This document shows, piece after piece, positions 30,136 through 38,389 of a stretch of DNA of 48,593 bases (the first letter of the stretch is position 1; each line of letters begins with the position of its first letter). Position numbers and translations under genes: made by a program. Under the pieces are notes generated by a model, which was not told the origin of the DNA, ran no database searches, and worked only from the letters and a program-made list of their open reading frames with translations. The stretch spans positions 1 to 48,593 of the forward strand of contig JAAWSG010000012.1 in the NCBI GenBank assembly GCA_022801435.1, written 5' to 3'. Source of the DNA: Lawsonibacter sp. Lineage in GTDB: Bacteria > Bacillota > Clostridia > Oscillospirales > Oscillospiraceae.

Positions 30136-30975
30136 ATGAAAACCATTTCTGCCGCGGACCTCACCGCCGCCGTGGCCCGGCTGTGTATCCAGGCCAATAC
30201 CCAGCTGCCCCCGGATATCGCCGCCGCCCTGGACCGCTGCCGCCGGGAGGAGCCCTGGCCCCTGGCGCAGGAGACCCTGGGCCTGCTCCAGGAGAATCTG
30301 AGCCTGGCCGGAGACCGGGGCCTGCCCATCTGCCAGGACACCGGAATGGCCTGCGTCTTCGTGGAGCTGGGCCAGGAGGTCCGCGTTGACGGCGAGTTCG
30401 AGGCCGCCATCCACGAGGGGGTCCGTCAGGGCTACGGGGAGGGTTTCCTTCGCAAGTCCATCGTGGCCGACCCCCTCCGCCGGGTCAACACGGGGGATAA
30501 CACCCCGGCGGCAATTACAGTACATATTGTGCCCGGGGACCGGTGTACCCTCACCGTGGCCCCCAAGGGGTTCGGCTCGGAGAACATGAGCCGTCTGGGA
30601 ATGCTCAAGCCCGCCGACGGGGTGGAGGGGGTCAAGCGGTTCGTGGTGGAGACCGTCCGCCTGGCCGGTCCCAACCCCTGTCCCCCCACCGTGCTGGGCA
30701 TCGGCATCGGGGGCTCCTTCGATCAGGTGGCCGCTCTGGCCAAGCGCGCCCTCCTCCGGCCCCTGGACCAGAGGAACCCAGACCCCTTCTATGCGGAGCT
30801 GGAGCGGGAGCTGCTGGAGGAGATCAACGCCCTGGGCATCGGCCCCCAGGGGTTCGGCGGAAAAACCACCTGCCTGGGGCTGGCCATCAAGACCGCTCCC
30901 ACCCACGTGGCCAGCCTGCCGGTGGCGGTGAACGTGAGCTGCCACGTGACACGGCGGGCTTCTGCCGAGCTGTAG
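30136..30975 (+). CDS. Class I fumarate hydratase / tartrate dehydratase, alpha subunit
   Basis: This 279-residue protein is the [4Fe-4S]-cluster subunit of two-subunit class I hydro-lyases, interconverting fumarate and malate or dehydrating tartrate. The three cluster cysteines are visible: Cys66 in LPICQDTGM, Cys182 in GPNPCPPTVLGIGIGGSFD and Cys246 in GKTTCLGLAIK. NTGDNTPAAI and PKGFGSENMSRLGML form the substrate pocket seen in FumA. Length is normal for the alpha part. Fumarate versus L-tartrate or a methylated analogue cannot be decided from sequence alone. The beta subunit is not the next gene but the one after, with an unrelated ORF in between. Confidence 0.94.
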   Translation: MKTISAADLTAAVARLCIQANTQLPPDIAAALDRCRREEPWPLAQETLGLLQENLSLAGDRGLPICQDTGMACVFVELGQEVRVDGEFEAAIHEGVRQGYGEGFLRKSIVADPLRRVNTGDNTPAAITVHIVPGDRCTLTVAPKGFGSENMSRLGMLKPADGVEGVKRFVVETVRLAGPNPCPPTVLGIGIGGSFDQVAALAKRALLRPLDQRNPDPFYAELERELLEEINALGIGPQGFGGKTTCLGLAIKTAPTHVASLPVAVNVSCHVTRRASAEL

Positions 30976-31011
30976 TTTTTTAGACGAAGAGAGAAAATCA
31001 GGAGGTGCATT

Positions 31012-31662
31012 ATGGCGGGATATATGGTCTGCTGGCCCCAGGACCGGTGGAAGGAGATTGCGCGGGCGGGGGATACCGGGCCGGTTCGGGTGGTTTACGG
31101 GAGCATCCACGCCCGGATGCCCAGCATTGCGTCCATTCAGGTGGGGGATGTGGTGTTCCCGGTCACGCAGATGAACAAGCACCTGTATGTGCTGGCCCGC
31201 CTGCCGGTGACCCACAGAGAGCGGGCCTTTGACTACTGTATGCGGGAGCTGGGGACCCGGCACAGCGCATTGATTCCGGAGGGGATTGTGGAGGAGACAG
31301 TGGACTGCGGCGGGAGCCTCTACTACTGGGGCTGGGACTGCAAGCGCTACAACGCCCGGGAGGCGGTTCCGGAGGGTTTTACCGTCATCTCCCTGTCGGA
31401 GCAGGTGGAGAAGCCCCATCTGGAGCACCAAAACCCCTTCAACTGCTGTTCCCAGTGGGCGGTGTGGGGGGAGGAGGGGAGCTCCATCGCGCCGAGACAG
31501 CTCCCCGACGAGGTCCTGCCCCGGCTGCGGTTCGGGCCCTCCCCCAGCAAGGAGCAGCCCCTGAAGTTTACACCCAAGGGAAGCGTGCTCTCCAGCAGTC
31601 TGGCCTCCACCCGGCGGATGAGCCAGGAGACATGGGAGATTTTTGAGGAATTATTCCAATAA
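31012..31662 (+). CDS. Hypothetical protein inserted between fumarase-like subunits (216 aa)
   Basis: I do not recognise a family. The first half looks like a beta-rich small domain (YMVCWPQDRWKEIARAGDTGPVRVVYGS; SIQVGDVVFPVTQMNKHLYVLARLPVTH), slightly like PUA/EVE-type nucleic-acid or ligand-binding folds. The second half contains cysteine residues not in a zinc pattern (DCGGSLYYWGWDC; FNCCSQW). No signal peptide or membrane segment is seen. GGAGG lies eight bases before ATG, and it is on the same transcript as the alpha and beta subunits. It may be the first gene of the downstream immunity-like cluster interleaved with the enzyme, rather than a fumarase accessory. Confidence 0.7.
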   Translation: MAGYMVCWPQDRWKEIARAGDTGPVRVVYGSIHARMPSIASIQVGDVVFPVTQMNKHLYVLARLPVTHRERAFDYCMRELGTRHSALIPEGIVEETVDCGGSLYYWGWDCKRYNAREAVPEGFTVISLSEQVEKPHLEHQNPFNCCSQWAVWGEEGSSIAPRQLPDEVLPRLRFGPSPSKEQPLKFTPKGSVLSSSLASTRRMSQETWEIFEELFQ

Positions 31663-31675
31663 TGGAGGGATTTTT

Positions 31676-32242
31676 GTGCAGTATAGATTGACGGCCCCGG
31701 TCACCCGGGAGGATTTGGAACCCCTGAAGGCGGGGGATACGGTGCTGCTGTCCGGAACGGTGTACACCGGCCGGGACGCCGCCCACAAGCGAATGATGGA
31801 GCTGCTGGACCGGGGGGAACCGCTGCCCTTCCCGGTGGAGGGTTCCGCTCTGTACTACGTGGGCCCAACCCCTGAGCGGCCCGGGCAGGTGATTGGCTCC
31901 GCCGGCCCCACCACCAGCGGGCGGATGGACGCCTACGCCCCCCGGCTGCTGGACCTGGGCCAGGCGGTCATGATCGGCAAGGGGGCCAGAAACAAGCAGG
32001 TGAAGGAGGCCGTGGTCCGGAACGGCGCGGTCTATCTGGCGGCGCTGGGGGGCGCGGGGGCGCTGATGTCCGCCAGCGTGAAGGAGCTGGAAATCATCTG
32101 CTGGGAGGACCTGGGCTGTGAGGCGGTGCGCCGGCTGGAGGTGGAGGATATGCCCCTGACGGTGATTCTGGACGCCCACGGAGGGGACCTGTATGAGAGC
32201 GGCCCCTCCGCCTATCTGGAGGCGTGTGGTGAAGACAGGTGA
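31676..32242 (+). CDS. Class I fumarate hydratase / tartrate dehydratase, beta subunit
   Basis: The 188-residue product matches the C-terminal swivelling domain of class I fumarases: YRLTAPVTREDLEPLKAGDTVLLSGTVYTGRDAAHKRM (about residues 3-40), YYVGPTPERPGQVIGSAGPTTSGRMD and AVMIGKGARNKQV, with AALGGAGALMSASVKELEIICWEDLGCEAVRRLEVEDMPLTVILDAHGGDLYE following. All the pocket motifs (GPT, GKG, DLG, A/V-x-E) are there. The start is a GTG with GGAGGG eight bases upstream; an upstream ATG would overlap the preceding gene. It should combine with the alpha subunit at 30136 despite the intervening gene. Confidence 0.93.
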   Translation: MQYRLTAPVTREDLEPLKAGDTVLLSGTVYTGRDAAHKRMMELLDRGEPLPFPVEGSALYYVGPTPERPGQVIGSAGPTTSGRMDAYAPRLLDLGQAVMIGKGARNKQVKEAVVRNGAVYLAALGGAGALMSASVKELEIICWEDLGCEAVRRLEVEDMPLTVILDAHGGDLYESGPSAYLEACGEDR

Positions 32243-32339
32243 GTTTCCCGGGCTGGAGCTGCTCCGGGAGTGGAACGAGCCCAGCAAGAGCTGGACGGAG
32301 CGGGTCCGCCTGTGGGCGCGGGTGTACCGGCTGACATAA
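32229..32339 (+). CDS. Possible 36-aa ORF, perhaps a gene remnant
   Basis: Starting with a GTG inside the end of the fumarase beta gene, a frame encodes FPGLELLREWNEPSKSWTER plus VRLWARVYRLT and stops just before the next gene's ribosome binding site. It looks like a folded C-terminal tail rather than random sequence. The ending ARVYRLT recalls VRVYRLS at the end of the next gene's product. It could be the remnant of an older or duplicated gene, or a chance frame. No convincing ribosome binding site was found. Confidence 0.3.
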   Translation: MKTGEFPGLELLREWNEPSKSWTERVRLWARVYRLT

Positions 32340-32353
32340 GGGGGAGAAACAGG

Positions 32354-33454
32354 ATGGCAAAAAAAGCGACAAAGGCGGAGCTGATTCAGGAGTGGTGCGA
32401 GACGGACAAGGGCTGGGTTCCCATTGTGCCCCACCACCAGGAGGACCACCTCCACGCCTACCGGTCCAAAAACAGCGGACTGCTCTACCGGCCCGCCCCC
32501 TCCGGCTGTTTGGAGCCCTGGGCGGACGGCTCTCTGCCCCTTCAGGCGGGGGCCCACGTCCAGTTTGTCCAGGCCAGAGGGCACGTGCTGGCCTACAAGG
32601 TGGATATCCGCTCCAACGCCAAGCTTCGCGGCCCTCGGGACCCCCTGGAGGAGGAGAGTACCCTGACCCTGCTGTGGGACTCGGAGGGACAGCTCCCATG
32701 CCCCCTCCCCATTGAGGTGGACGGGCGGTGTGTCTATGGGGAGCTGCTCCCCCAGTGGGACGGCGGACTGCTGGTCTACCTCTACGGGGTGCGCTACGGC
32801 GCCTTCAACAGCATGATCCGGGACCTGATTCGGTACAGCCCCTCCGGGGAGGTGCTTTGGAAAAAGGACCTGCGTTTCGCCACCCCTGTCTTCTGCCCCA
32901 ATGGGGTCTGGCTGGAGCAGCTGACCAGGACGGGAGGCCAGGAGGTGCGGGAGTGCGTCTGGCTGGACCGGGAGGGGGAGGAGAAAGCCCGCTTCTCCGT
33001 CTCAGAGTCCCGCCACACCTGTCGCACCTGCCGGGGGGCCTCCGACGAGCTCTGGATACGGCTGGAGGACCCGGGGTACGGCCTGCTCCGCCTGGACGGG
33101 TCGGGCGGGGAGACCCGGGTCAGCCTGAACGACAAGATTCTCAATCTGTATCTGGCCAAAAGCGGGCTTCTGTGCCTGGGGCAGGACGTAAGCCTGCTGG
33201 AGAGGGAGACCCTCCGGACCCGGGCGCTCCTGCCGGGGGGAGGGGGCGCGTTCTTCCTGGGGGAGGACCGCCAGGGCCGGCTGTGGCTGGACCGCAGGGG
33301 GATAGTGGAGTGCTATGACGGGGATCTGCGTGAAATTTCCCGCCACCGGCTCAAGGGCAGTGTGATGGGCAGCCACCTGGACGGGGAGGAAAACCTGTGC
33401 GTGGTCACCTACCAGGCCAAGGAGGAGCTGGTTCGGGTGTACCGGCTGAGCTGA
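32354..33454 (+). CDS. Hypothetical protein, possible beta-propeller (366 aa)
   Basis: I do not recognise the family. After a charged start (AKKATKAELIQEWCETDKGW) the protein consists of repeating strands ending in aromatic/acidic turns: DSEGQLPCPLPIEVDGRCVYGELL, GGLLVYLYG, SPSGEVLWKKDL, NGVWLEQL, REGEEKARFSV, DELWIRLEDPGYGLLRLDGSGGE, DRQGRLWLDRRGIVECYDGDL, DGEENLCVVTYQAK. These WxDxxG/LWxxx turns are reminiscent of a six- or seven-blade propeller. No signal peptide is seen, so it is probably cytosolic. It follows the fumarase-like genes by 14 bases after the small frame, and precedes the first of three paralogues by 25 bases, all same strand, so it likely belongs to the same transcript. Confidence 0.7.
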   Translation: MAKKATKAELIQEWCETDKGWVPIVPHHQEDHLHAYRSKNSGLLYRPAPSGCLEPWADGSLPLQAGAHVQFVQARGHVLAYKVDIRSNAKLRGPRDPLEEESTLTLLWDSEGQLPCPLPIEVDGRCVYGELLPQWDGGLLVYLYGVRYGAFNSMIRDLIRYSPSGEVLWKKDLRFATPVFCPNGVWLEQLTRTGGQEVRECVWLDREGEEKARFSVSESRHTCRTCRGASDELWIRLEDPGYGLLRLDGSGGETRVSLNDKILNLYLAKSGLLCLGQDVSLLERETLRTRALLPGGGGAFFLGEDRQGRLWLDRRGIVECYDGDLREISRHRLKGSVMGSHLDGEENLCVVTYQAKEELVRVYRLS

Positions 33455-33479
33455 GAAATAAGACGAGGAGGATGGAGCA

Positions 33480-34751
33480 ATGAGCATTGGATTTACCTTC
33501 ACCGGCAGGGTGAAGAAGCCGGAGCTGCTGATCGCCGCGGCAAAGAGGGCGGCGGATGAGCGGTATTACGGCTTGTCCCAGTGGGAGGACGGGCTGAGCG
33601 TCAGCCTGTGTCCCCTGGACGGCAGGGTGCGTATGAGCTGGAAGAAGGAGAGCGGCCTGTTCGGGCAGTGGCAGGTGACGGGGGAGTGCGTCTCCACCCC
33701 CGCCGGCCCCGGCCTGCACAAGGCGGCGGTGGAGCTGGTGGACGTGCTGGGCCTGCAAAAGCTCGCGGTGGAGGACGAGACGGACTATGTTCAGCACCGG
33801 GATTTTGAAAAAATGTGCCAGGAGCACTTCTACCCCTGGCTGAGGACCCTGGTGGAGGTGTGCCACGAGAAGCTCAAAGAGGGCGGCTACAACTCCATGT
33901 GCCTGTGCTGGGACATGGACCAGTACAGGCCCGAGGACATCCCCGGCACAATTATTACCCCGGTGGGCCGGTTCTCCGCCCGGGGGATGCTGGAGACCCT
34001 GGAGCAGAAGGGGGTGGAGACCCTGGCGGAGCGCTTCTTCCTCTGGTACCATCCGGGGAAGCGGGACGCCCTGTACGACCGGCAGATCGCCCTGAACCTG
34101 CTGTGGGAGCACTGTTATTTCGCCCCCTCCAGCCGGGATCGGGAGGACGGGAGCGTCAACGAGAACATCTGCAAAAATCTGGAAATGGCCGCCCGGCTGG
34201 ACCCCGCCCTCCCCCTGCCCCGGCGGGCCTATGAGGAGGTCTGCGCCCTGGCGGGACGGGAACCCGCGCTGGGCCAGGGTCCCGAGCTGGAGGACGAGTT
34301 TCAGCCCGGCTTCCGGAGGGGACTGGTGACCTACGCCATCGGGCCGATGAACCTCACCCTCCCCGGCCTGTACCGGTACGAGCGGGAGCAGTGGGACGAG
34401 CGCAGCGGCTGTGACAAGTGGTGGGACGAGGCCTCCCACAGCCCCATCTGGCGGGTGAACGGCTACCGGAAGAGCCAGGGGGAGGCGGAGTTCACCCCGG
34501 CGCTGGAGGGGGACAACGAGCTGACCCAGCACGATATCCCCAACGGGGCCATCCGCTACGGCTGGCGGAAGGTGGAGGGGGAGTCCCTCTGGCAGGTCCG
34601 GGCGGAGGTCGTCACCGGCCCCTCCCTCTTCGTCCTCACCGTGACCCACTTTACCCCCGAGGAGCGCCCGGGCATCATCGCGCTGATGGAGCAGATCATC
34701 GCGGTCCCAGACCGGCAGGGGAGCAGGGAGACCATCCCGGCCCAGGGATAA
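33480..34751 (+). CDS. Uncharacterised paralogue family, copy 1 (423 aa)
   Basis: This gene and the two that follow are tandem paralogues of a family I cannot name. Shared landmarks are: SIGFTFTGRVKKPELLIAAAKRAADE at the start; the invariant STPAGPGLHKAAVELVD (about residues 72-88); EHFYPWLRTLVEVC; CLCWDMDQYRPEDIPGTIITPVGRFSARG (about 140-168); AERFFLWYHPGKRDALYDRQIALNLLWEHC; the linker LPLPRRAYEEVCALAGREP (about 241-259); and a C-terminal beta domain with RYGWRKVEGESLWQVRAEVVTGPSLFVLTV. No signal peptide or membrane segment is seen. It is probably a two-domain cytosolic protein, conceivably immunity-like given the locus. GAGGAGG stands upstream of ATG. Confidence 0.75.
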   Translation: MSIGFTFTGRVKKPELLIAAAKRAADERYYGLSQWEDGLSVSLCPLDGRVRMSWKKESGLFGQWQVTGECVSTPAGPGLHKAAVELVDVLGLQKLAVEDETDYVQHRDFEKMCQEHFYPWLRTLVEVCHEKLKEGGYNSMCLCWDMDQYRPEDIPGTIITPVGRFSARGMLETLEQKGVETLAERFFLWYHPGKRDALYDRQIALNLLWEHCYFAPSSRDREDGSVNENICKNLEMAARLDPALPLPRRAYEEVCALAGREPALGQGPELEDEFQPGFRRGLVTYAIGPMNLTLPGLYRYEREQWDERSGCDKWWDEASHSPIWRVNGYRKSQGEAEFTPALEGDNELTQHDIPNGAIRYGWRKVEGESLWQVRAEVVTGPSLFVLTVTHFTPEERPGIIALMEQIIAVPDRQGSRETIPAQG

Positions 34752-34778
34752 ATTGAAAGTCGCCAAGGAGGGCGGAGA

Positions 34779-36044
34779 ATGAGTATTGGATTTACGTTTA
34801 CGGGAGAGATCAGCCGGCCGGAGGAGCTGATTGCCGCGGCCCGGACTCTGGCGGAGCAGCGGGAGTACCGGGTGGGCGCGGGGGACAAGGGCCTGCGGGC
34901 GGCGCTGTGCCCCCTGGGGGGAGAGCTGACCATCTACTGGCAGCGCAGACCGGAGGAGCCGGATATCTGGCACATCCAGGGGGAGTGCGTCTCCACCCCT
35001 GCGGGCCCCGGCCTGCACCGGGCGGCGGTGGAGCTGGTGGACGCCCTGCCCATCCGGGGCCTGCGGGTGGAGGACGAGACCGGATTTTTCCAGACCCGGG
35101 ACTTTCTCCGGATGCGGGAGGAACACTTCTACCCCTGGCTGAGGACTTTGGTGGACATCTGCCGCCAGGAGAGCGGGAAGGGGGCGTGCGGGATGCGGCT
35201 GTGCTGGGACCTGGAGCAGTACGCCCCCCAGGATATCCCGGACACGGTGGTGACCCCCATGGGCCGCTTCCGGCTGGCCGAGCTGGTGGAGCTGGTGGAG
35301 CAGGAGGGGATTGCGGCCCTGGCGGAGCGCTTCTTTTTGTGGAACGGCCGCACCCGGGACGCCCAGTTCTACCGCGCCCGGGCGCTGAACCTGCTGTGGG
35401 AGCGCTGCCGCTACGCCCCCTCCGGAGACAGCGGGGAGGACGAGGGGGTCAACAACGCCATCCTGCGGGACCTGGAGCGGGCGGCGAAGCTTGCTCCAGG
35501 ACTCCCCCTGCCCCGGGCCGCCTATGAGGAGATCTGCGCCCTGGCGGGACAGGAGCCCAGCCTGCCCGAAGGGCCTGCGCTGGCGGAGGAGTTTTCCCCC
35601 GGCTACCGCAAGGGCCCCGTCACCTACGCCGTGGGGGCCCTGCGGCTCACCCTGCCGGGCCGCTGCCGCTGCACCTGGGAGCAGTGGGAGAACGGCGGCG
35701 GCGCCCACCTGTGGAGCGACATCACCGGCCCGGTCTGGCGGGTGAACAGCTACCGGACGCGGGAGGGGGACGCCTGCTTCACCCACAATCTGGACACCCT
35801 CCACGGGGTGGAGGGCAGAACCTTGAAGGGTGGCGCCCTGCGGTGGGGCTGGCGGGAGATCCGGGAGGGGACCCAGCGGCTCTACCAGGTCCAGTGCGAG
35901 GTCATCACCGGGCCCTCCCTCTTCGTCCTCACCGCCGCGTGCAGCGACCCCAGGGACCTGGGGACGGCGGCGGAGGTGATTGGAAATATCCGGGTGGCGC
36001 CCGCCCGGAGGGAGGACCAGGGAGATGAGGGGGGAGCCCGATGA
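34779..36044 (+). CDS. Uncharacterised paralogue family, copy 2 (421 aa)
   Basis: The second tandem copy starts SIGFTFTGEISRPEELIAAARTLAEQ, nearly identical in layout to copy 1. It keeps STPAGPGLHRAAVELVD, EHFYPWLRTLVDIC, LCWDLEQYAPQDIPDTVVTPMGRFRL, AERFFLWNGRTRDAQFYRARALNLLWERC and the C-terminal LRWGWREIREGTQRLYQVQCEVITGPSLFVLTA. Between the conserved blocks the sequences differ substantially, as expected of diversified copies rather than recent duplicates. It begins 28 bases after copy 1 and its stop overlaps the ATG of copy 3 (ATGA). Function unknown. Confidence 0.75.
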   Translation: MSIGFTFTGEISRPEELIAAARTLAEQREYRVGAGDKGLRAALCPLGGELTIYWQRRPEEPDIWHIQGECVSTPAGPGLHRAAVELVDALPIRGLRVEDETGFFQTRDFLRMREEHFYPWLRTLVDICRQESGKGACGMRLCWDLEQYAPQDIPDTVVTPMGRFRLAELVELVEQEGIAALAERFFLWNGRTRDAQFYRARALNLLWERCRYAPSGDSGEDEGVNNAILRDLERAAKLAPGLPLPRAAYEEICALAGQEPSLPEGPALAEEFSPGYRKGPVTYAVGALRLTLPGRCRCTWEQWENGGGAHLWSDITGPVWRVNSYRTREGDACFTHNLDTLHGVEGRTLKGGALRWGWREIREGTQRLYQVQCEVITGPSLFVLTAACSDPRDLGTAAEVIGNIRVAPARREDQGDEGGAR

Positions 36045-37219
36045 GCGTGGGCTTTTCCTTCGCGTGCAGAGTCAAAAGGATCGAGGAGCTGCTCTCCTCC
36101 GCCCGGCAGCTGGCCCGGGAGCGGGGCTACCAATTTTTTCTATACCCGGAACAAAACGGCTTTACCCTGGGGCTGTGTCCCATGGGGGGCGAGCTGCATT
36201 TCCGGTGGCGGAGGCGGGGCGGCCTGTTCCCCTGCTACGAGCTGGAGGGGGATTGCCAGTCCACCCCCGCCGGACCCGGCCTGCACAAAGCGGCGGCGGA
36301 CGCATTTTACGCCCTGGACCAGATCGGGGAGCAGAAATTCCGGTTCTCCCGCCTGTACTTCGGGGATGAGACGGGGTATTTCGACCACTGGAGCTTTGAG
36401 AAGAGCGTCCGGGAGCACTTCCACCCCTGGCTGGCCGCTCTGCTGGAGATGTGCTGCCAGCGGGTCCTGGACGGGACGGACCCCCAGATGTGCCTGTGCT
36501 GGCGGACGGAGCAGTATGTGCCCAAGGAGGTCCCAGGCACGCTGGTCACCCCGGTGGGCCGGTTTTCCGCCCGGAGCTTGAGGGAGATGGCGCAGACCCA
36601 GGGGATCGAGGCCGTCGCGGAGCGGTTTTTCCTGTGGTATCACCCCGAGCCGCGGGACGCCCTCTACTGCCGGAACCTGGCCCTGAACCTACTGTGGGAG
36701 GAGTGCCGCTACCTCCCCTCCAGCCGCGGGGAGGAGGACAGGAGGCTCAACGACACCATTTTGGACTGTCTGGAGGAGGCCGCCCGGCTGGACCCCGCCC
36801 TCCCCCTGCCCCGGCGGAGCTATGAGGAGGTCTGCGCCCTGGCGGGGAGGGAGCCGCGCCTGCGCGAAGGCCCCGCCATGGAGGAGGAGTTTTTCCCAGG
36901 CTACCGGAAGGAGCCGGTCACCTACACCGCCGGACCCCTGCGCCTGACCCTTTCGGGCGCTTACCGGCGGGTGGGGGACCGGTGGGAGGACGGCCCAGGC
37001 CCCGTCTGGCAGGTGAGGCGGGGGGAGCGGCTGACCGGTCCCGGCGGCGAGACGGGCGAGCTTGCCGTGGACGGCGGGACGGTCCGCTGGAGCTGGCGGG
37101 AGGAGGACTGCGTGCTCCAGGCGGAGGCGGGCGGATGTCTCATCACCGCGGCCTGCCAGACCCCCGCGGAGCGGCTGGACGCGATGGAGTCGCTGGGGAA
37201 GCTGGCGATCAAAGGCTGA
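36041..37219 (+). CDS. Uncharacterised paralogue family, copy 3 (392 aa, shorter C-terminus)
   Basis: The third tandem copy has the same start (SVGFSFACRVKRIEELLSSARQLARE), STPAGPGLHKAAADAFYALD, EHFHPWLAALLEMC, CLCWRTEQYVPKEVPGTLVTPVGRFSARS, AERFFLWYHPEPRDALYCRNLALNLLWEEC and LPLPRRSYEEVCALAGREP. Its C-terminal domain is about 30 residues shorter: the TGPSLFVLTA strand becomes GGCLITAACQ, and the region before it is condensed. The start overlaps the stop of copy 2 by four bases, so translation is coupled. It is closer to copy 1 than to copy 2 in the middle blocks. Function unknown. Confidence 0.75.
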   Translation: MSVGFSFACRVKRIEELLSSARQLARERGYQFFLYPEQNGFTLGLCPMGGELHFRWRRRGGLFPCYELEGDCQSTPAGPGLHKAAADAFYALDQIGEQKFRFSRLYFGDETGYFDHWSFEKSVREHFHPWLAALLEMCCQRVLDGTDPQMCLCWRTEQYVPKEVPGTLVTPVGRFSARSLREMAQTQGIEAVAERFFLWYHPEPRDALYCRNLALNLLWEECRYLPSSRGEEDRRLNDTILDCLEEAARLDPALPLPRRSYEEVCALAGREPRLREGPAMEEEFFPGYRKEPVTYTAGPLRLTLSGAYRRVGDRWEDGPGPVWQVRRGERLTGPGGETGELAVDGGTVRWSWREEDCVLQAEAGGCLITAACQTPAERLDAMESLGKLAIKG

Positions 37220-37273
37220 ACCGTATATCCTAATAGACCTATAAACCTATAGAGCAAGAAGGAGGACAAGCGT

Positions 37274-38368
37274 ATGACAAAACAGCAGCAGGCCGCCCTG
37301 GAGGCCATGGAGGAGTGGCTGTCCCACCCCCAGGAGCTGGGAAAGGCCCCGGCCAAAATGGAGGTTGCGGGGGAATTCGACCTCCACGGCGGGCATTACT
37401 ACATTCTGAAATACAAAAAATCCCTGATGAGCAAGTGGCTGGTGGGGGTGTGCGGCTTTGAGGACGGGGAGACGCTGGAGCCCTGCGGCCACACCTTCAG
37501 CGAGATGGAGCCCTACGACCCGGACACCGCCCAAGAGAAGTGCGAGGCCATGGTGGAGGCCATCCGCCAGTACTGGATGGACCAGGCCCGGGAGGAGGCG
37601 GAGCGACAGAGCGAGGCGGGTCCCTTCGCCGGCTTTGTGCTCCTGTCCACCCCCGAGTGGGACCTGGAGGCCTTCAAGCGCCAGCTGGAGGAGGACTGGG
37701 ACATCGAGTATCCCCCGGAAAACGGGGAGGAGGCCGCCTCAAACGACGAGGGGACCACGGCGGTATTCGACATAGACGGCATAACGGTGGCGGTATCCTT
37801 GATGGACGCCCCCGTCCCCGACGGCGAGGCGGAGTACTGGGCCAACAGCAACTTTATGGAGAAGGAACAGGCCCTGGCCGCGGCGAGGTCCCACCAGGCC
37901 CACGTGATGGTGGCGGTGGTGGACAAGGAGCACCCGCCCCGCCAGCGGGGGGAGCTGTATGTGAAGCTGGCCTCCACCCTGCTGAAAGCCCCCAACGCCC
38001 TGGGGGTGTACACCAACGGCACGGTGTGGCTGCCCGAATACTTCATCCGGGTGGCGGAGGACCTGAAGGAGGGGAACCTGCCCCTGCTGGACCTGGTCTT
38101 CGTGGGGCTGGTCCGGTATGAGAAGGGGACCTGCGGCTGGACCAACGGCCTGCGGGCCTTCGGCAAGGACGAGCTGGAGATCCGGGACAGCCAGCAGTCC
38201 CCCCAGGAGGTCCATATGCTGCTGCTGAATATCGCCGGGTACATCATCCAGGAGGACGTGACCCTCCAGGACGGGGAGACCCTGGGCTACACCGCCGAAC
38301 AGAAGCTCCCCATCACCCGCTCCCAGGGGATCAACGTGGAGGGGATGTCCCTGAAAATCGAGTTTTGA
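37274..38368 (+). CDS. DUF4261 domain-containing protein (364 aa)
   Basis: The N-terminal about 110 residues form a separate helical/beta unit (QAALEAMEEWLSHPQELGKAPAKMEV; GGHYYILKYKKSLMSKWLVGVCG). From about residue 118 the sequence GFVLLSTPEWDLEAFKRQLEEDW, VFDIDGITVAVSLMDAPVPDGEAEYWANSN, SHQAHVMVAVVD and NALGVYTNGTVWLPEYFIRV match the layout of the DUF4261 family, known from bacterial immunity-type gene clusters, ending in LLNIAGYIIQEDVTLQDGETLGYTAEQKLPIT. It is cytosolic, with no catalytic motif obvious. It starts 54 bases after the third paralogue with GGAGGA upstream. The family assignment is from memory of motif shape and should be treated as likely rather than certain. Confidence 0.7.
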   Translation: MTKQQQAALEAMEEWLSHPQELGKAPAKMEVAGEFDLHGGHYYILKYKKSLMSKWLVGVCGFEDGETLEPCGHTFSEMEPYDPDTAQEKCEAMVEAIRQYWMDQAREEAERQSEAGPFAGFVLLSTPEWDLEAFKRQLEEDWDIEYPPENGEEAASNDEGTTAVFDIDGITVAVSLMDAPVPDGEAEYWANSNFMEKEQALAAARSHQAHVMVAVVDKEHPPRQRGELYVKLASTLLKAPNALGVYTNGTVWLPEYFIRVAEDLKEGNLPLLDLVFVGLVRYEKGTCGWTNGLRAFGKDELEIRDSQQSPQEVHMLLLNIAGYIIQEDVTLQDGETLGYTAEQKLPITRSQGINVEGMSLKIEF

Positions 38369-38389
38369 CCGCAGGAAAGGACGGACGAC

